NCBI GenBank assembly: GCA_016193115.1
Contig: JACPSV010000116.1
Coordinates: 10,936 to 25,140, forward strand
Source: Elusimicrobiota bacterium
GTDB taxonomy: Bacteria; Elusimicrobiota; Elusimicrobia; 2-02-FULL-39-32
Direction: 5' to 3'
DNA: 14,205 nt
In this document: positions 7,451 to 14,205 of the stretch, one piece after another
Layout: the number at the start of each line of letters is the position of its first letter
Numbering within the stretch: position 1 is the first letter of the stretch
The notes under the pieces: generated by a model
The model's input: the letters and a program-made list of their open reading frames with translations, nothing else
Databases searched by the model: none
Told to the model about the DNA's origin: nothing
Translations under genes and position numbers: made by a program

Positions 7451-8521
7451 ATGCACAGCGCGATCCTATTTCTAACAATCTTTTCCCTGTTCCTGATCGT
7501 GTCCCTGACCATCTTGTTTTTTTGGTTTTACAGGTTCCTGAACCGGAACGCCGAATCTTTGAGGTCTCAGGCGCAAGCACAGATGAACGCCGCCTTGCAA
7601 AATCTTCAATCGGCTTCCGGACAGATTGACTTTCGTCTGGAAAATTCTTCCCAGGCGATCCAGAACGTCTCCTACCAGTTGGGTCTTCTTTCCCAGGCAA
7701 CGGAAAAGATATTCGAGGCGACCAAAACTTTCAGCACGTTGGAAGAGATCTTAAAACCGCCCAAACCCCGCGGAATCATGGGTGAAATTTTGCTGGAAAA
7801 CATATTGCGGGAGATTCTCCCTACCCAGGAATTCTATGAATTGCAGCATGTTTTTAAGGACGGCTCCGCTGTGGACGCTATCATCCGCCTGAAAGACGGA
7901 CTCATTCCGATTGACGCCAAATTCCCTTTGGACAACTTCCGGAGAATGATCGAGTCCAAGGAAGACAAGGAACAGAAAGATTTGCGCAAAGAGTTTGTCC
8001 GAAACGTCAAAAAACATATTGAGACGATCTCGCAAAAGTATATCTTACCCGATGAAGGCACTCTTCCATTTGCCTTGATGTATGTTCCCGCGGAAAACGT
8101 CTATTATGAAATGATCATCCGAACCGGATGGGAAGACGACAACTTTGATCTCTACGCTTATGCGACCCGCAAACACGTGTTTCCTGTCTCCCCCAACTCG
8201 CTCTACCCGTACCTGATGACCCTCTCTTTGGGACTGCGGGGACTGAAGATTGAGACCCGGACCAAAGAGATCCTCTCTCAGTTGGCACGTTTGAACTCCG
8301 ATCTGGGAAGGTTTACGAACGATTTTAAGTTGGTGGGCGGCCATCTTTCCGAAGCGGGAAAGAAATACGCGGACGCCACTAAACGGTTGGAACGGTTGGA
8401 AGGAAAATTCTCCAACCTCAGGGAAGGCACTCTTGCCGACGGGGCTTTAACGATTTCCCCCGAACCTTCCGAGAATAACCCGATTTTGAATCCCGTAGAA
8501 AAAGGAGAAAACGCGTCTTGA
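7451..8521 (+). CDS. rmuC: RmuC-family DNA recombination protein
   Basis: 356 residues. An N-terminal transmembrane helix (about 3-25, ILFLTIFSLFLIVSLTILFFWF) anchors it to the inner membrane. A coiled coil (about 30-105) follows, then the RmuC domain with GIMGEILLENILREIL and AIIRLKDGLIPIDAKFPLDNFRRM, which match the family's conserved GE and PIDAKFP motifs. RmuC limits inversions at short inverted repeats in E. coli and is related to restriction-type nucleases; its biochemistry is poorly known. The start is the ATG at 7451, giving the membrane anchor directly. The frame extends upstream to a TTG inside the helicase gene, but that extension encodes nothing RmuC-like. The 3' end overlaps def by 4 bases (TTGA). 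Confidence 0.9.
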   Translation: MHSAILFLTIFSLFLIVSLTILFFWFYRFLNRNAESLRSQAQAQMNAALQNLQSASGQIDFRLENSSQAIQNVSYQLGLLSQATEKIFEATKTFSTLEEILKPPKPRGIMGEILLENILREILPTQEFYELQHVFKDGSAVDAIIRLKDGLIPIDAKFPLDNFRRMIESKEDKEQKDLRKEFVRNVKKHIETISQKYILPDEGTLPFALMYVPAENVYYEMIIRTGWEDDNFDLYAYATRKHVFPVSPNSLYPYLMTLSLGLRGLKIETRTKEILSQLARLNSDLGRFTNDFKLVGGHLSEAGKKYADATKRLERLEGKFSNLREGTLADGALTISPEPSENNPILNPVEKGENAS

Positions 8522-9027
8522 TTAGAAAAATTGTGAAACACGGGGATCCGGTCTTGAGGAAAAAGTGTCCGCCGGTGAACGTCATCACCGCGGAGATCAG
8601 GAAACTGGTTAAAGACATGCTGGAGACCCTATACGACGCCCCGGGTATCGGTCTAGCCGCCAACCAGATCGGGGTTTCCCTGTCCCTGGCGGTGATTGAC
8701 CTGCAATTGAACCAAAAGAGAGCGCCGATTGTATTGATCAACCCTCAAGTCGTGGAAACCAAAGGAGAACTGTTTGAAGAAGAAGGGTGCCTCTCCATCC
8801 CGGGACTTTTAGCCCGCACCAAACGATACTCTTTTGCCAAAGTCTTCGCCCTGAACGAAAACGGACTTCCCATGACCTATCAAGGGGAAGGTCTTCTGGC
8901 GCGCGCGCTTCAACATGAAACCGATCATCTGAACGGCAAATTTTATATTGACCGGCTGCCCTTGTTTCGGCGCCTCAAAATCCAAGGCGAGATCAGAAAA
9001 AGGAAGAAAACGAACCTGTGGGGCTAA
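8518..9027 (+). CDS. def: Peptide deformylase
   Basis: A 169-residue metalloenzyme that removes the formyl group from the N-terminus of new proteins. All three motifs are present: GIGLAANQIG, EEGCLSIPG (metal-binding Cys) and QHETDHLNG (two metal-binding His and the catalytic Glu). The start is TTG at 8518, overlapping the rmuC stop as TTGA. It is supported by AAAGGAG at 8501-8507, ten bases upstream; the next candidate, GTG at 8533, is too far from that site. The gene is directly coupled to fmt, which adds the formyl group this enzyme removes, a common pairing. Confidence 0.96.
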   Translation: MIRKIVKHGDPVLRKKCPPVNVITAEIRKLVKDMLETLYDAPGIGLAANQIGVSLSLAVIDLQLNQKRAPIVLINPQVVETKGELFEEEGCLSIPGLLARTKRYSFAKVFALNENGLPMTYQGEGLLARALQHETDHLNGKFYIDRLPLFRRLKIQGEIRKRKKTNLWG

Positions 9028-9956
9028 AACTGACATTCTTTGGCACTCCGGAAACTGCTTTGCCTTTCCTGAAAATGCTTTGGGAAAAAAAGGCCGTCGT
9101 TTCCGTCGTCACTCAACCGGACAAACCGGCGCACCGCGGACAGATCGTCCAAAAATCGGCGGTCAAATCGTTTGTAGAAGAAAAAGGGCTGCCTGTTTTT
9201 CAGCCGATGGATCTGCGGGATCCGGCGTGGATACGCCGTCTTTCCGAAACCAAACCGGAAGCAGCCGTTGTGGTTGCTTACGGACGTTTGATTCCCAAAG
9301 AAGTTCTGGAGATTTTTCCTTTGGGCCTGTACAACGTCCACTTTTCTCTCCTGCCGGCTTTAAGAGGAGCCGCTCCCATCCAATGGGCGATTTGGCGCGG
9401 AGAATCTAAAACAGGGGTGAGCATTTTCAAAATCAGCGAAACTCTGGACACGGGAAACATTCTTTGCCAAAGCGAGATCCCCATTTCTAAGCAAGACGAT
9501 GCCTTTACTCTGGAAGAAAAATTGGTTCTCTCCGCTTTACAAACCCTAAAAAATGCCTTATCTCTGATTGAAGAAGGACAGACTCAGGGAAGACCTCAAA
9601 CGGGCAACCCGTCCTATGCTCCGCGAATTAAGAAAGAGGACACTGCCATCCAATGGTCTAAAAATAGCGATGAAGTTTCCTGTCAGGTACGCGCTCTGGT
9701 CCGTTTGGGCGCGTGGACGCGTCTTCCGGACGGGAAGACCCTAAAAATACTGAAAGCTTTGCCTACGGTGTCCCCTTCTCCGTCCTATGCGTCGCCGGGT
9801 ACCGTGACCCGAATTGAACGCGGAAATGGCTTTGTGGTACAATGTGGGCAAGGAGATTTAACAGTCCTGCAAGTTCAGATGGAAGGCAAAAAAGCGATGG
9901 ACGCATGGTCTTTTTTGCAGGGCGCGAAACTACAACTCAACGATCAGTTTCGGTAA
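9018..9956 (+). CDS. fmt: Methionyl-tRNA formyltransferase
   Basis: A 312-residue enzyme that formylates Met-tRNA(fMet) from 10-formyltetrahydrofolate for translation initiation. The N-terminal catalytic domain has FFGTPETALPFL (7-18), the family signature YNVHFSLLPALRGAAPIQWA with catalytic N106 and H108, and D144 in LDTGNIL, the same numbering as the E. coli enzyme. The C-terminal OB-like tRNA-binding domain begins near residue 205 (APRIKKEDTAIQW). The start is GTG at 9018, overlapping def by 10 bases, with purine-rich AAGGAAG upstream. Length is standard. Confidence 0.96.
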   Translation: MGLKLTFFGTPETALPFLKMLWEKKAVVSVVTQPDKPAHRGQIVQKSAVKSFVEEKGLPVFQPMDLRDPAWIRRLSETKPEAAVVVAYGRLIPKEVLEIFPLGLYNVHFSLLPALRGAAPIQWAIWRGESKTGVSIFKISETLDTGNILCQSEIPISKQDDAFTLEEKLVLSALQTLKNALSLIEEGQTQGRPQTGNPSYAPRIKKEDTAIQWSKNSDEVSCQVRALVRLGAWTRLPDGKTLKILKALPTVSPSPSYASPGTVTRIERGNGFVVQCGQGDLTVLQVQMEGKKAMDAWSFLQGAKLQLNDQFR

Positions 9957-9977
9957 CGCGCAGGAGAGGGGTGAACG

Positions 9978-10853
9978 ATGAACTATTTTAAGACGTTCTT
10001 GCTGATGTTTGGTCTGTTGGCCTTGATGATGGCGGTTGGCCAGATTTGGGGCGGAAACCAGGGGATGATCACGTTCTTCATTTTCGGGCTTGCGACAAAC
10101 TTTATCTCCTATTGGTTTTCAGACAAAATTGTGTTGATGATGTCCGGCGCCAAGCCCGTCACCGAATCCGAACTGCCTCTGGTGTACAAGATCGTGCGTC
10201 GTTTAACTCAGGAACAGAACCTTCCGATGCCCAAGATTTATCTCATGCAAACCCAGTTGCCCAACGCTTTCGCGACGGGACGCAATCCCGAACATGCGGC
10301 CGTGGCCGTGACCGCAGGTATCCTCAACATTTTAGACGAAAAAGAATTGACCGGCGTTCTGGGACACGAGTTGGGACACGTGAAGAACAGGGATATTCTT
10401 ATTTCCACGATTGCCGCTGCCATCGCCGGCGCGATCATGATGGTGAGCCGCATGGCTCTTTTTTTCGGCGGAGGATCGCGGGACGATCGGGAAGGCAGAT
10501 CCAACGCGGCTTTAATGCTGGTCGTTGCGATTTTGGCTCCCTTTGCCGCAATGATCATCCAGATGGCGATTTCCCGGTCCCGGGAATACGCCGCGGACGT
10601 AACCGGCTCTCAAATGACGCGGCTGCCTCTCTCTTTGGCGAGCGCTCTTAAAAAGTTGCAAGCGGGCGTTCGTTCCCATCCGCAATCCGCATCCCCGGCG
10701 ACGGCGCACCTCTACATTGTTTCGCCTCTCTCCGGAGAATCGTTTCTGACTCTCTTTTCCACGCACCCGCCCATACCCAAACGGGTTCAACGATTGGAAG
10801 AGATCGCCTCGCAAATGGGCGGTCCAGGATCCACGCCCAAAATTGTCTATTGA
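9978..10853 (+). CDS. htpX: HtpX-type membrane zinc metalloprotease
   Basis: A 291-residue M48-family protease that degrades damaged inner-membrane proteins. Two N-terminal helices (about 5-24 and 29-48) precede the protease domain. HELGH (130-134) supplies two zinc ligands and the catalytic Glu, and E203 in SREYAAD is the third ligand. Two further helices lie at about 142-164 and 177-197. A strong ribosome-binding region (GGAGAGGGG) precedes the ATG. The 21-base gap from fmt is the largest in this gene run. The 3' end overlaps rlmN by 11 bases. In E. coli htpX is under envelope-stress control; no such site is visible here. Confidence 0.95.
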   Translation: MNYFKTFLLMFGLLALMMAVGQIWGGNQGMITFFIFGLATNFISYWFSDKIVLMMSGAKPVTESELPLVYKIVRRLTQEQNLPMPKIYLMQTQLPNAFATGRNPEHAAVAVTAGILNILDEKELTGVLGHELGHVKNRDILISTIAAAIAGAIMMVSRMALFFGGGSRDDREGRSNAALMLVVAILAPFAAMIIQMAISRSREYAADVTGSQMTRLPLSLASALKKLQAGVRSHPQSASPATAHLYIVSPLSGESFLTLFSTHPPIPKRVQRLEEIASQMGGPGSTPKIVY

Positions 10854-11880
10854 GCCGGCCATTACGGGTAAAACCCAACTCTTAAATCTTTCTTTTCCGG
10901 AAATCCAGAAGCGGTTTCAAAATAGCTACCGGGCCGTTCAGGTTTGTGAATGGATATTCAAGCGCCGTCTCTCTTCCTTTGAAGGCATGTCCAATATCCC
11001 CTCCTCTTTGCGGCAGGATCTGGATCGAAACTATCATGTTCGCACGGTTCGAACCATCAAAAAAGAAGAGTCTCATCTGGATCGAACCATCAAGTTCACG
11101 TTCCAAACTGAAGACGAAAAACCTTTCACGGCCGTGTTTCTCCCGCACGCGGAGTATCGTTCCCTTTGCATTTCCTCTCAAGTGGGGTGCGCCTGGGGAT
11201 GCCGGTTCTGCGCCTCGGGGTTGGTTCCTTTCGAGCGCAATCTAACGGCCGGCGAGATACTGGAAGAGATATTTCTGGCGGAGGAAGAAACCGACCAACC
11301 GATTCGCAACATCCTCTTCATGGGTATGTGAGAACCGCTCGCCAACTATTCTGCGGTGGTGCAGGCAATTCAATGGATGATCTCTCCTCACGGATTGCAT
11401 AAGAGTCCGGGCTGTATTACGGTCTCAACCACGGGGGTCGCGCCTCAAATCCGTCGTTTGGCGGAAGAGAAACTGCAAGTCAACCTGGCTCTTTCCCTGC
11501 ATGCGTCCAACGAGAGCGCGCGTAAAAAGATATTGCCCATCTCCTCAAAATATAAGATTCAGGAACTTTTAGAAGCCTGCAAAATATACCAGTCCAAAAA
11601 TAGTTCCGATTTAACAATCGAATACATTCTTTTGGATGGAATCAACGATTCTCTCCAGGACGCCAGCGAGCTTTGTCAAACGATTCTTTCACACCGGTTC
11701 GATCCACAGCCAAAAATTAATTTGATTCCCTACAACCCAGTGCCTTCTCTTCCTTACCGGCCCACTGACAAAGACAAAGCGCTCTCCTTCTCTCAGGAGA
11801 TCAAGAAAAAAAATTTTATCGTCCACCTCCGCAAACCTCAGGGACTGGACATCGGAGCCGCATGCGGCCAACTTTCCTAA
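10843..11880 (+). CDS. rlmN: RlmN, 23S rRNA/tRNA adenine-C2 methyltransferase, interrupted by an in-frame TGA
   Basis: A radical-SAM enzyme that methylates A2503 of 23S rRNA and A37 of some tRNAs. The N-terminal domain has YRAVQVCEWIFKRRLSSFEGM. Next come LCISSQVGC with the methyl-carrying Cys and CAWGCRFC, the CxxxCxxC iron-sulfur motif. The C-terminus ends RKPQGLDIGAACGQL with the second catalytic Cys. The frame holds 345 codons before TAA, but codon 163 (11329-11331) is TGA, exactly where the family has Gly in FMGM-G-EPL. The homology continues without a gap in the same frame (EPLANYSAVVQAI). Conventional gene calls would give two pieces, 10843-11331 and 11356-11880. The start is TTG at 10843, overlapping htpX; no later ATG or GTG precedes the conserved region. 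Identity is certain; whether it makes a full protein is not. Confidence 0.88.
11329..11331 (+). other. In-frame TGA in rlmN at the conserved GMGEP glycine
   Basis: The reading is ATG GGT ATG TGA GAA CCG CTC. A single G-to-T change of a GGA codon at 11329 explains it. A weak hairpin (ACCGC at 11334-11338 with GCGGT at 11353-11357) follows, not resembling a proven SECIS element. Confidence 0.9.
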
Positions 11881-13445
11881 TTCTTTTCTTATCGTACCTC
11901 GTTTCCGTTACGAGCGTTTCCGGCGCCGCCAAAGCGGAACTCATTTACGATGGCGATTACCTGCAAAAAACAGAAATCCAGACCGTGCGCGGAACACCCT
12001 ACATCTCGATTAAAGCGATCGCTTCACTCTTGAAAGGGAAGACCCAATGGTACCCTGTGGGAGAAAAGATAGTTCTGCAATTAAACAACCAAAAAATCAC
12101 ATTTGCGCGGGATAGCCGGACGATTTTGATCGGCGACAAAAAGACGTCCCTCTCATCTCCCACCCAACTCAAGAAAGGAGTTCTCTGGGCGCCTCTCGAA
12201 TTTTTCCTGGAGGAAAGGTTTACCGCTCTCGCGGATTGTACCGTACGCTATGACCCTTCCGCTTTGATCTTGAGCGCGGAACCTAAAACCACCTTGTACC
12301 CCCCTCGCATATTTTCCCGGACCCATTCCACAAAAATCGTTTTGGAATCCGCAGAAGAATTTTCTCCCGAACTCAAAAAGAAAGGCAAAACCATTACGGT
12401 GGAGTTGCCGAAAGTCAGGATCGGAAAAGTAGGAAAGACGCCATTTAAAGATGATCTCGTGGAATCCATTGAAATCACGCGTTTAAGAAAAGGGACGTCC
12501 CTCAAAGTCAGTTTGGCTCGGGACACAACGAATTATGTCTGGACTCAGATGGAGAATCCGCCCCGCCTCGTTCTAGAAATCCGGAAAGATTCCATCTCCG
12601 GAACCATCTCCGGCCCTACTGTCCATGCAAAGGAAGATAGTTTAGAAATTAAATTTGCAGAAAAAGAAGGGGCCTCCGCAATAAAAAAATCTTTAGAGAA
12701 ACGCAAAAAAAATAAAAAAGAGCATTCCCTTCCCCCCGTTCCGGCAACGAAACGGATCGTGATTGACGCGGGGCATGGAGGGCAGGATCCCGGAGCGATC
12801 GGTAAAAAGGGAACGAAAGAAAAAGATATCAACCTTCTGATCGCATTGGAGTTGGCCAGGGTACTTCGCATCGAAGGCGAATACGAAATCGTTCTGACGC
12901 GCAGCGACGACACGTTTATCCCTCTGACGGAAAGGTCCTGGATCGCCAACGAAAAGAAAGCAGACCTTTTTATCTCCATCCACTGCAATGCGGCCATGCG
13001 GCGGAAAGAGGGCGGATTTGAGATTTATTTCCTTTCCGAAAACGCTTCCGACCCGCACGCGGAACATGCGGCTGAATTTGAAAACTCGGTCATCCGGATG
13101 GAAGGTCCTCCGACCGCAAAAAGCAGAAAGATTCAGGAACTCCTGTTTTCCATGGCGCGAAACGAATTTATCAACGAATCTTCTCTTCTCTGCCACACGA
13201 TCAACGAGACCATTCAAAAGAGGGTGGGGGTCCGGAGCCGGGGCGTCAAGCAAGCCAACTTTCATGTCCTGCACGGAGCTCAAATGCCTTCGGTCCTGAT
13301 CGAAACCGGATTCCTGACGAACTCGTTGGAAGAGCAGAAGTTAAGAGAAAGGAAATTTCGTTCCGCGGTGGTAGACGCAATTTTCAGCGGCATCCAAAAC
13401 TACGAACATCAACTCGCACTACTTCAGGACGATCAAAAGCTGTAA
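11862..13445 (+). CDS. Periplasmic N-acetylmuramoyl-L-alanine amidase (AmiC-like, Amidase_3)
   Basis: A 527-residue exported enzyme that cuts the amide bond between MurNAc and the stem peptide, usually for cell separation. Residues 1-21 are a signal peptide. Residues 26-140 look like a copper-amine-oxidase N-terminal-like domain (TPYISIKAIASLL, APLEFFLEERF). Residues 145-245 form an AMIN-type beta domain that targets peptidoglycan (RIFSRTHSTKIVLE ... PPRLVLEIRKD). A Lys-rich linker near 272-292 leads to the catalytic domain: DAGHGG (H305), E320 and SIHCNA (H374) as zinc ligands, and E481 in ETGFLTN as catalytic Glu. Having both N-terminal modules makes it longer than E. coli AmiC (about 417). 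The ATG at 11862 overlaps rlmN by 19 bases; it is the last gene of the run. Confidence 0.94.
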   Translation: MRPTFLILFLSYLVSVTSVSGAAKAELIYDGDYLQKTEIQTVRGTPYISIKAIASLLKGKTQWYPVGEKIVLQLNNQKITFARDSRTILIGDKKTSLSSPTQLKKGVLWAPLEFFLEERFTALADCTVRYDPSALILSAEPKTTLYPPRIFSRTHSTKIVLESAEEFSPELKKKGKTITVELPKVRIGKVGKTPFKDDLVESIEITRLRKGTSLKVSLARDTTNYVWTQMENPPRLVLEIRKDSISGTISGPTVHAKEDSLEIKFAEKEGASAIKKSLEKRKKNKKEHSLPPVPATKRIVIDAGHGGQDPGAIGKKGTKEKDINLLIALELARVLRIEGEYEIVLTRSDDTFIPLTERSWIANEKKADLFISIHCNAAMRRKEGGFEIYFLSENASDPHAEHAAEFENSVIRMEGPPTAKSRKIQELLFSMARNEFINESSLLCHTINETIQKRVGVRSRGVKQANFHVLHGAQMPSVLIETGFLTNSLEEQKLRERKFRSAVVDAIFSGIQNYEHQLALLQDDQKL

Positions 13446-13447
13446 AG

Positions 13448-13458
13448 TTTTATATAAT
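13448..13458 (+). promoter_or_regulatory. Candidate -10 region for the aroK-aroB unit
   Basis: TTTTATATAAT, with TATAAT at 13453-13458, sits 3 bases after the amidase stop and matches the 11-mer at 3068-3078. A GTG follows 6 bases later. No clear -35 is present. Confidence 0.5.
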
Positions 13459-13464
13459 CATGAG

Positions 13465-13524
13465 GTGACCGAGTTTCAACGAGGGAATGGTTTTACCTTA
13501 GATGTTGTAGAAAAAAAACCATGA
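13465..13524 (+). CDS. Possible 19-codon leader ORF coupled to aroK
   Basis: A GTG at 13465 opens a short frame encoding MTEFQRGNGFTLDVVEKKP and ending in TGA (13522-13524), which overlaps the aroK start as ATGA. The GTG lies 6 bases after the TATAAT box, so it would be a leaderless ORF. aroK has no Shine-Dalgarno of its own, so coupling from this ORF would explain its translation. Such a short frame can arise by chance, and no homology is claimed. Confidence 0.35.
   Translation: MTEFQRGNGFTLDVVEKKP
13487..13522 (+). promoter_or_regulatory. Inverted repeat that can pair with the aroK start codon
   Basis: ATGGTTTT (13487-13494) and AAAACCAT (13515-13522) are perfect 8-base complements around a 20-base loop. 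The right arm contains the first two bases of the aroK ATG. Pairing would hide the start; a ribosome on the leader ORF would open it. The stem is A+T-rich and only moderately stable. Confidence 0.35.
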
Positions 13525-14036
13525 ATATTGTGTTGATTGGCATGATGGGGTCCGGTAAAAGCGCGGTCGGGAAAAAGGTGGCAGAAAGGCTGCGGCGCGC
13601 TTTCTATGACATTGACGCTCTGATTGAGAAGGAAGAAGGGCAAACCATCGCCCAGATATTTGCTCAGAAAGGGGAGCCCGCTTTTAGGAATCTGGAAAAG
13701 AAAATGATAGAACAAGCGACCAGGAACGACGGAAGCGTCATCGCCACGGGCGGCGGGGCTCCCTGCGACAAAGAAAATTGGGAATTGTTAAGCCGGAACG
13801 GGTTCATCGTATGGTTAAAGGCGTCTCCCGTAAAACTTCTAGAAAGAATCAAGAAAAAAAGTTTGAGCGCGCGGCCTCTCTTAGTTGACCAGAGGGATCC
13901 TCTGCAAACGATCACAGATCTTCTAAAAAAAAGGGAACCCTTTTACGCAAAAGCTCAGCAAACGATTGAGACCGATCGATCCGATATAAATGAAATCGCA
14001 GAAAAAATTGCGATGGAATTCTCAAAACAATCATGA
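13521..14036 (+). CDS. aroK: Shikimate kinase
   Basis: A 171-residue cytoplasmic enzyme that phosphorylates shikimate at O-3 with ATP, in the pathway to chorismate and aromatic amino acids. GMMGSGKS (7-14) is the Walker A loop. FYDIDALIE carries the DxD (D30, D32) that binds Mg and shikimate. GEPAFRNLE supplies R56, and ATGGGAP (75-81) is the GGG shikimate-binding motif. RPLL and KKREPFYAKA form the lid and adenine-side signatures. Length is typical. The ATG at 13521 is the only start in frame, because an in-frame TGA lies at 13461. No ribosome-binding site precedes it (the bases are A-rich), so it is probably coupled to the leader ORF. The stop overlaps aroB as ATGA. Confidence 0.95.
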   Translation: MNIVLIGMMGSGKSAVGKKVAERLRRAFYDIDALIEKEEGQTIAQIFAQKGEPAFRNLEKKMIEQATRNDGSVIATGGGAPCDKENWELLSRNGFIVWLKASPVKLLERIKKKSLSARPLLVDQRDPLQTITDLLKKREPFYAKAQQTIETDRSDINEIAEKIAMEFSKQS

Positions 14037-14205
14037 AAGAGATTTTAGTTTCTCTACAGACTTCTCCTTACTCTATTTTCCTGAATGCGCCGCTTCAGCG
14101 TTTAGGCAGATTCATGCGGAAAGTCGGTTTTCGGCGGGGAATCTCCCCAACAAAAGCGTTGATCGTCACCCATCCTTTCTTAAAAGGGCGGTATGGAACC
14201 ATCCT
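14033..14205 (+). CDS. aroB: 3-dehydroquinate synthase, N-terminal part (3' partial)
   Basis: The first 57 codons, running off the window. AroB makes 3-dehydroquinate from DAHP using NAD and a metal, the second shikimate step. The visible part fits its N-terminus: a beta-strand KEILVSL, SIFLNAPLQRLGRFMRK as the usual I-G...L-LG region, and KALIVTHPFLKGRYG, close to the family pattern of a hydrophobic strand followed by T-x-P and a YG turn. The ATG overlaps the aroK stop as ATGA, and aroK-aroB pairs are common, which strongly supports the call. Catalytic residues lie beyond the window. Confidence 0.75.
   Translation, partial: MKEILVSLQTSPYSIFLNAPLQRLGRFMRKVGFRRGISPTKALIVTHPFLKGRYGTI

Noticed and set aside
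7296..7700. Antisense open frame of 134 codons over the helicase/rmuC junction
   Set aside because: Low-complexity Arg/Ser-rich translation with no start signals; a by-product of codon use on the other strand.
11329..11357. Selenocysteine insertion in RlmN with a hairpin just downstream
   Set aside because: The position is a backbone-binding Gly, not a Cys/Sec site in this family. The hairpin is only five base pairs with a 14-base loop and starts too close to the TGA for a usual bacterial SECIS.
10843..11880. Genetic code with TGA read as glycine (as in SR1/Gracilibacteria), suggested by the TGA at the rlmN Gly codon
   Set aside because: TGA cleanly ends higA, fpr, the helicase gene, rmuC, htpX and aroK at family-typical lengths, and no other TGA interrupts a conserved gene here.
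12693..13283. Long antisense open frame (196 codons) across the amidase gene
   Set aside because: Its translation has no recognisable fold or motif and it mirrors strongly conserved amidase codons; it is a shadow frame.
13441..13520. Intrinsic terminator between the amidase gene and aroK
   Set aside because: The only inverted repeat is A+T-rich, has no G+C-rich stem or following T-run, and reaches into the aroK start codon.
946..13900. GGATCC (10 sites seen by eye) appears more often than random expectation
   Set aside because: Most sites fall in coding frames where GGA, TCC and GAT codons are frequent; without a whole-genome count this is not a signal of a restriction or uptake system.

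Overview
The window looks like ordinary chromosomal DNA from a Gram-negative-type bacterium outside the best-studied phyla. An exported lamin-tail/FlgD-like protein is read into a PorV-type 'NPAAL' outer-membrane segment, which suggests an outer membrane and a lineage like those of several candidate phyla (Elusimicrobiota/Omnitrophota-like). This placement is an inference; no marker gene in the window fixes it. Base composition is moderate by eye, and the toxin-antitoxin region is visibly richer in A+T. The standard code is in use: TGA ends at least six genes.

Layout. (1) Positions 1-1342, minus strand: a partial open frame encoding an exported lamin-tail-domain/FlgD-like protein. It runs without a stop into a second signal-peptide-like segment and the start of a PorV-like barrel protein. 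(2) 1420-2235, plus strand: a HigB-HigA type II toxin-antitoxin pair with a clear promoter and a palindromic operator between its -35 and -10 boxes. (3) 2216-3049, minus strand: an unrecognised seven-helix membrane protein, convergent with higA and divergent from the next gene. (4) 3086-13445, plus strand: a tightly packed eight-gene run, probably one operon: FprA-like ferredoxin-NADP reductase, UvrD-type helicase with a C-terminal Fe-S RecB nuclease, RmuC, peptide deformylase, methionyl-tRNA formyltransferase, HtpX, RlmN and a periplasmic N-acetylmuramoyl-L-alanine amidase. Gaps run from 21 bases down to overlaps of 19. (5) 13448-14205, plus strand: a new promoter, a possible 19-codon leader ORF, shikimate kinase (aroK) and the start of 3-dehydroquinate synthase (aroB), coupled by ATGA overlaps.

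How the genes work together. def and fmt form the N-formylmethionine cycle, and rlmN modifies 23S rRNA/tRNA. The helicase-nuclease and RmuC form a DNA-repair pair. HtpX and the amidase maintain the envelope, and aroK-aroB serve the shikimate pathway. No stretch over about 300 bases lacks a gene. I see no tRNA, rRNA, CRISPR array, insertion sequence or convincing intrinsic terminator.

Most notable: rlmN carries an in-frame TGA exactly at the conserved Gly of its GMGEP motif while every catalytic cysteine downstream is intact. In addition, transcription units here repeatedly begin with a TATAAT/TATCAT-like box ending 6-7 bases before a GTG or ATG, a layout that suggests leaderless mRNAs.
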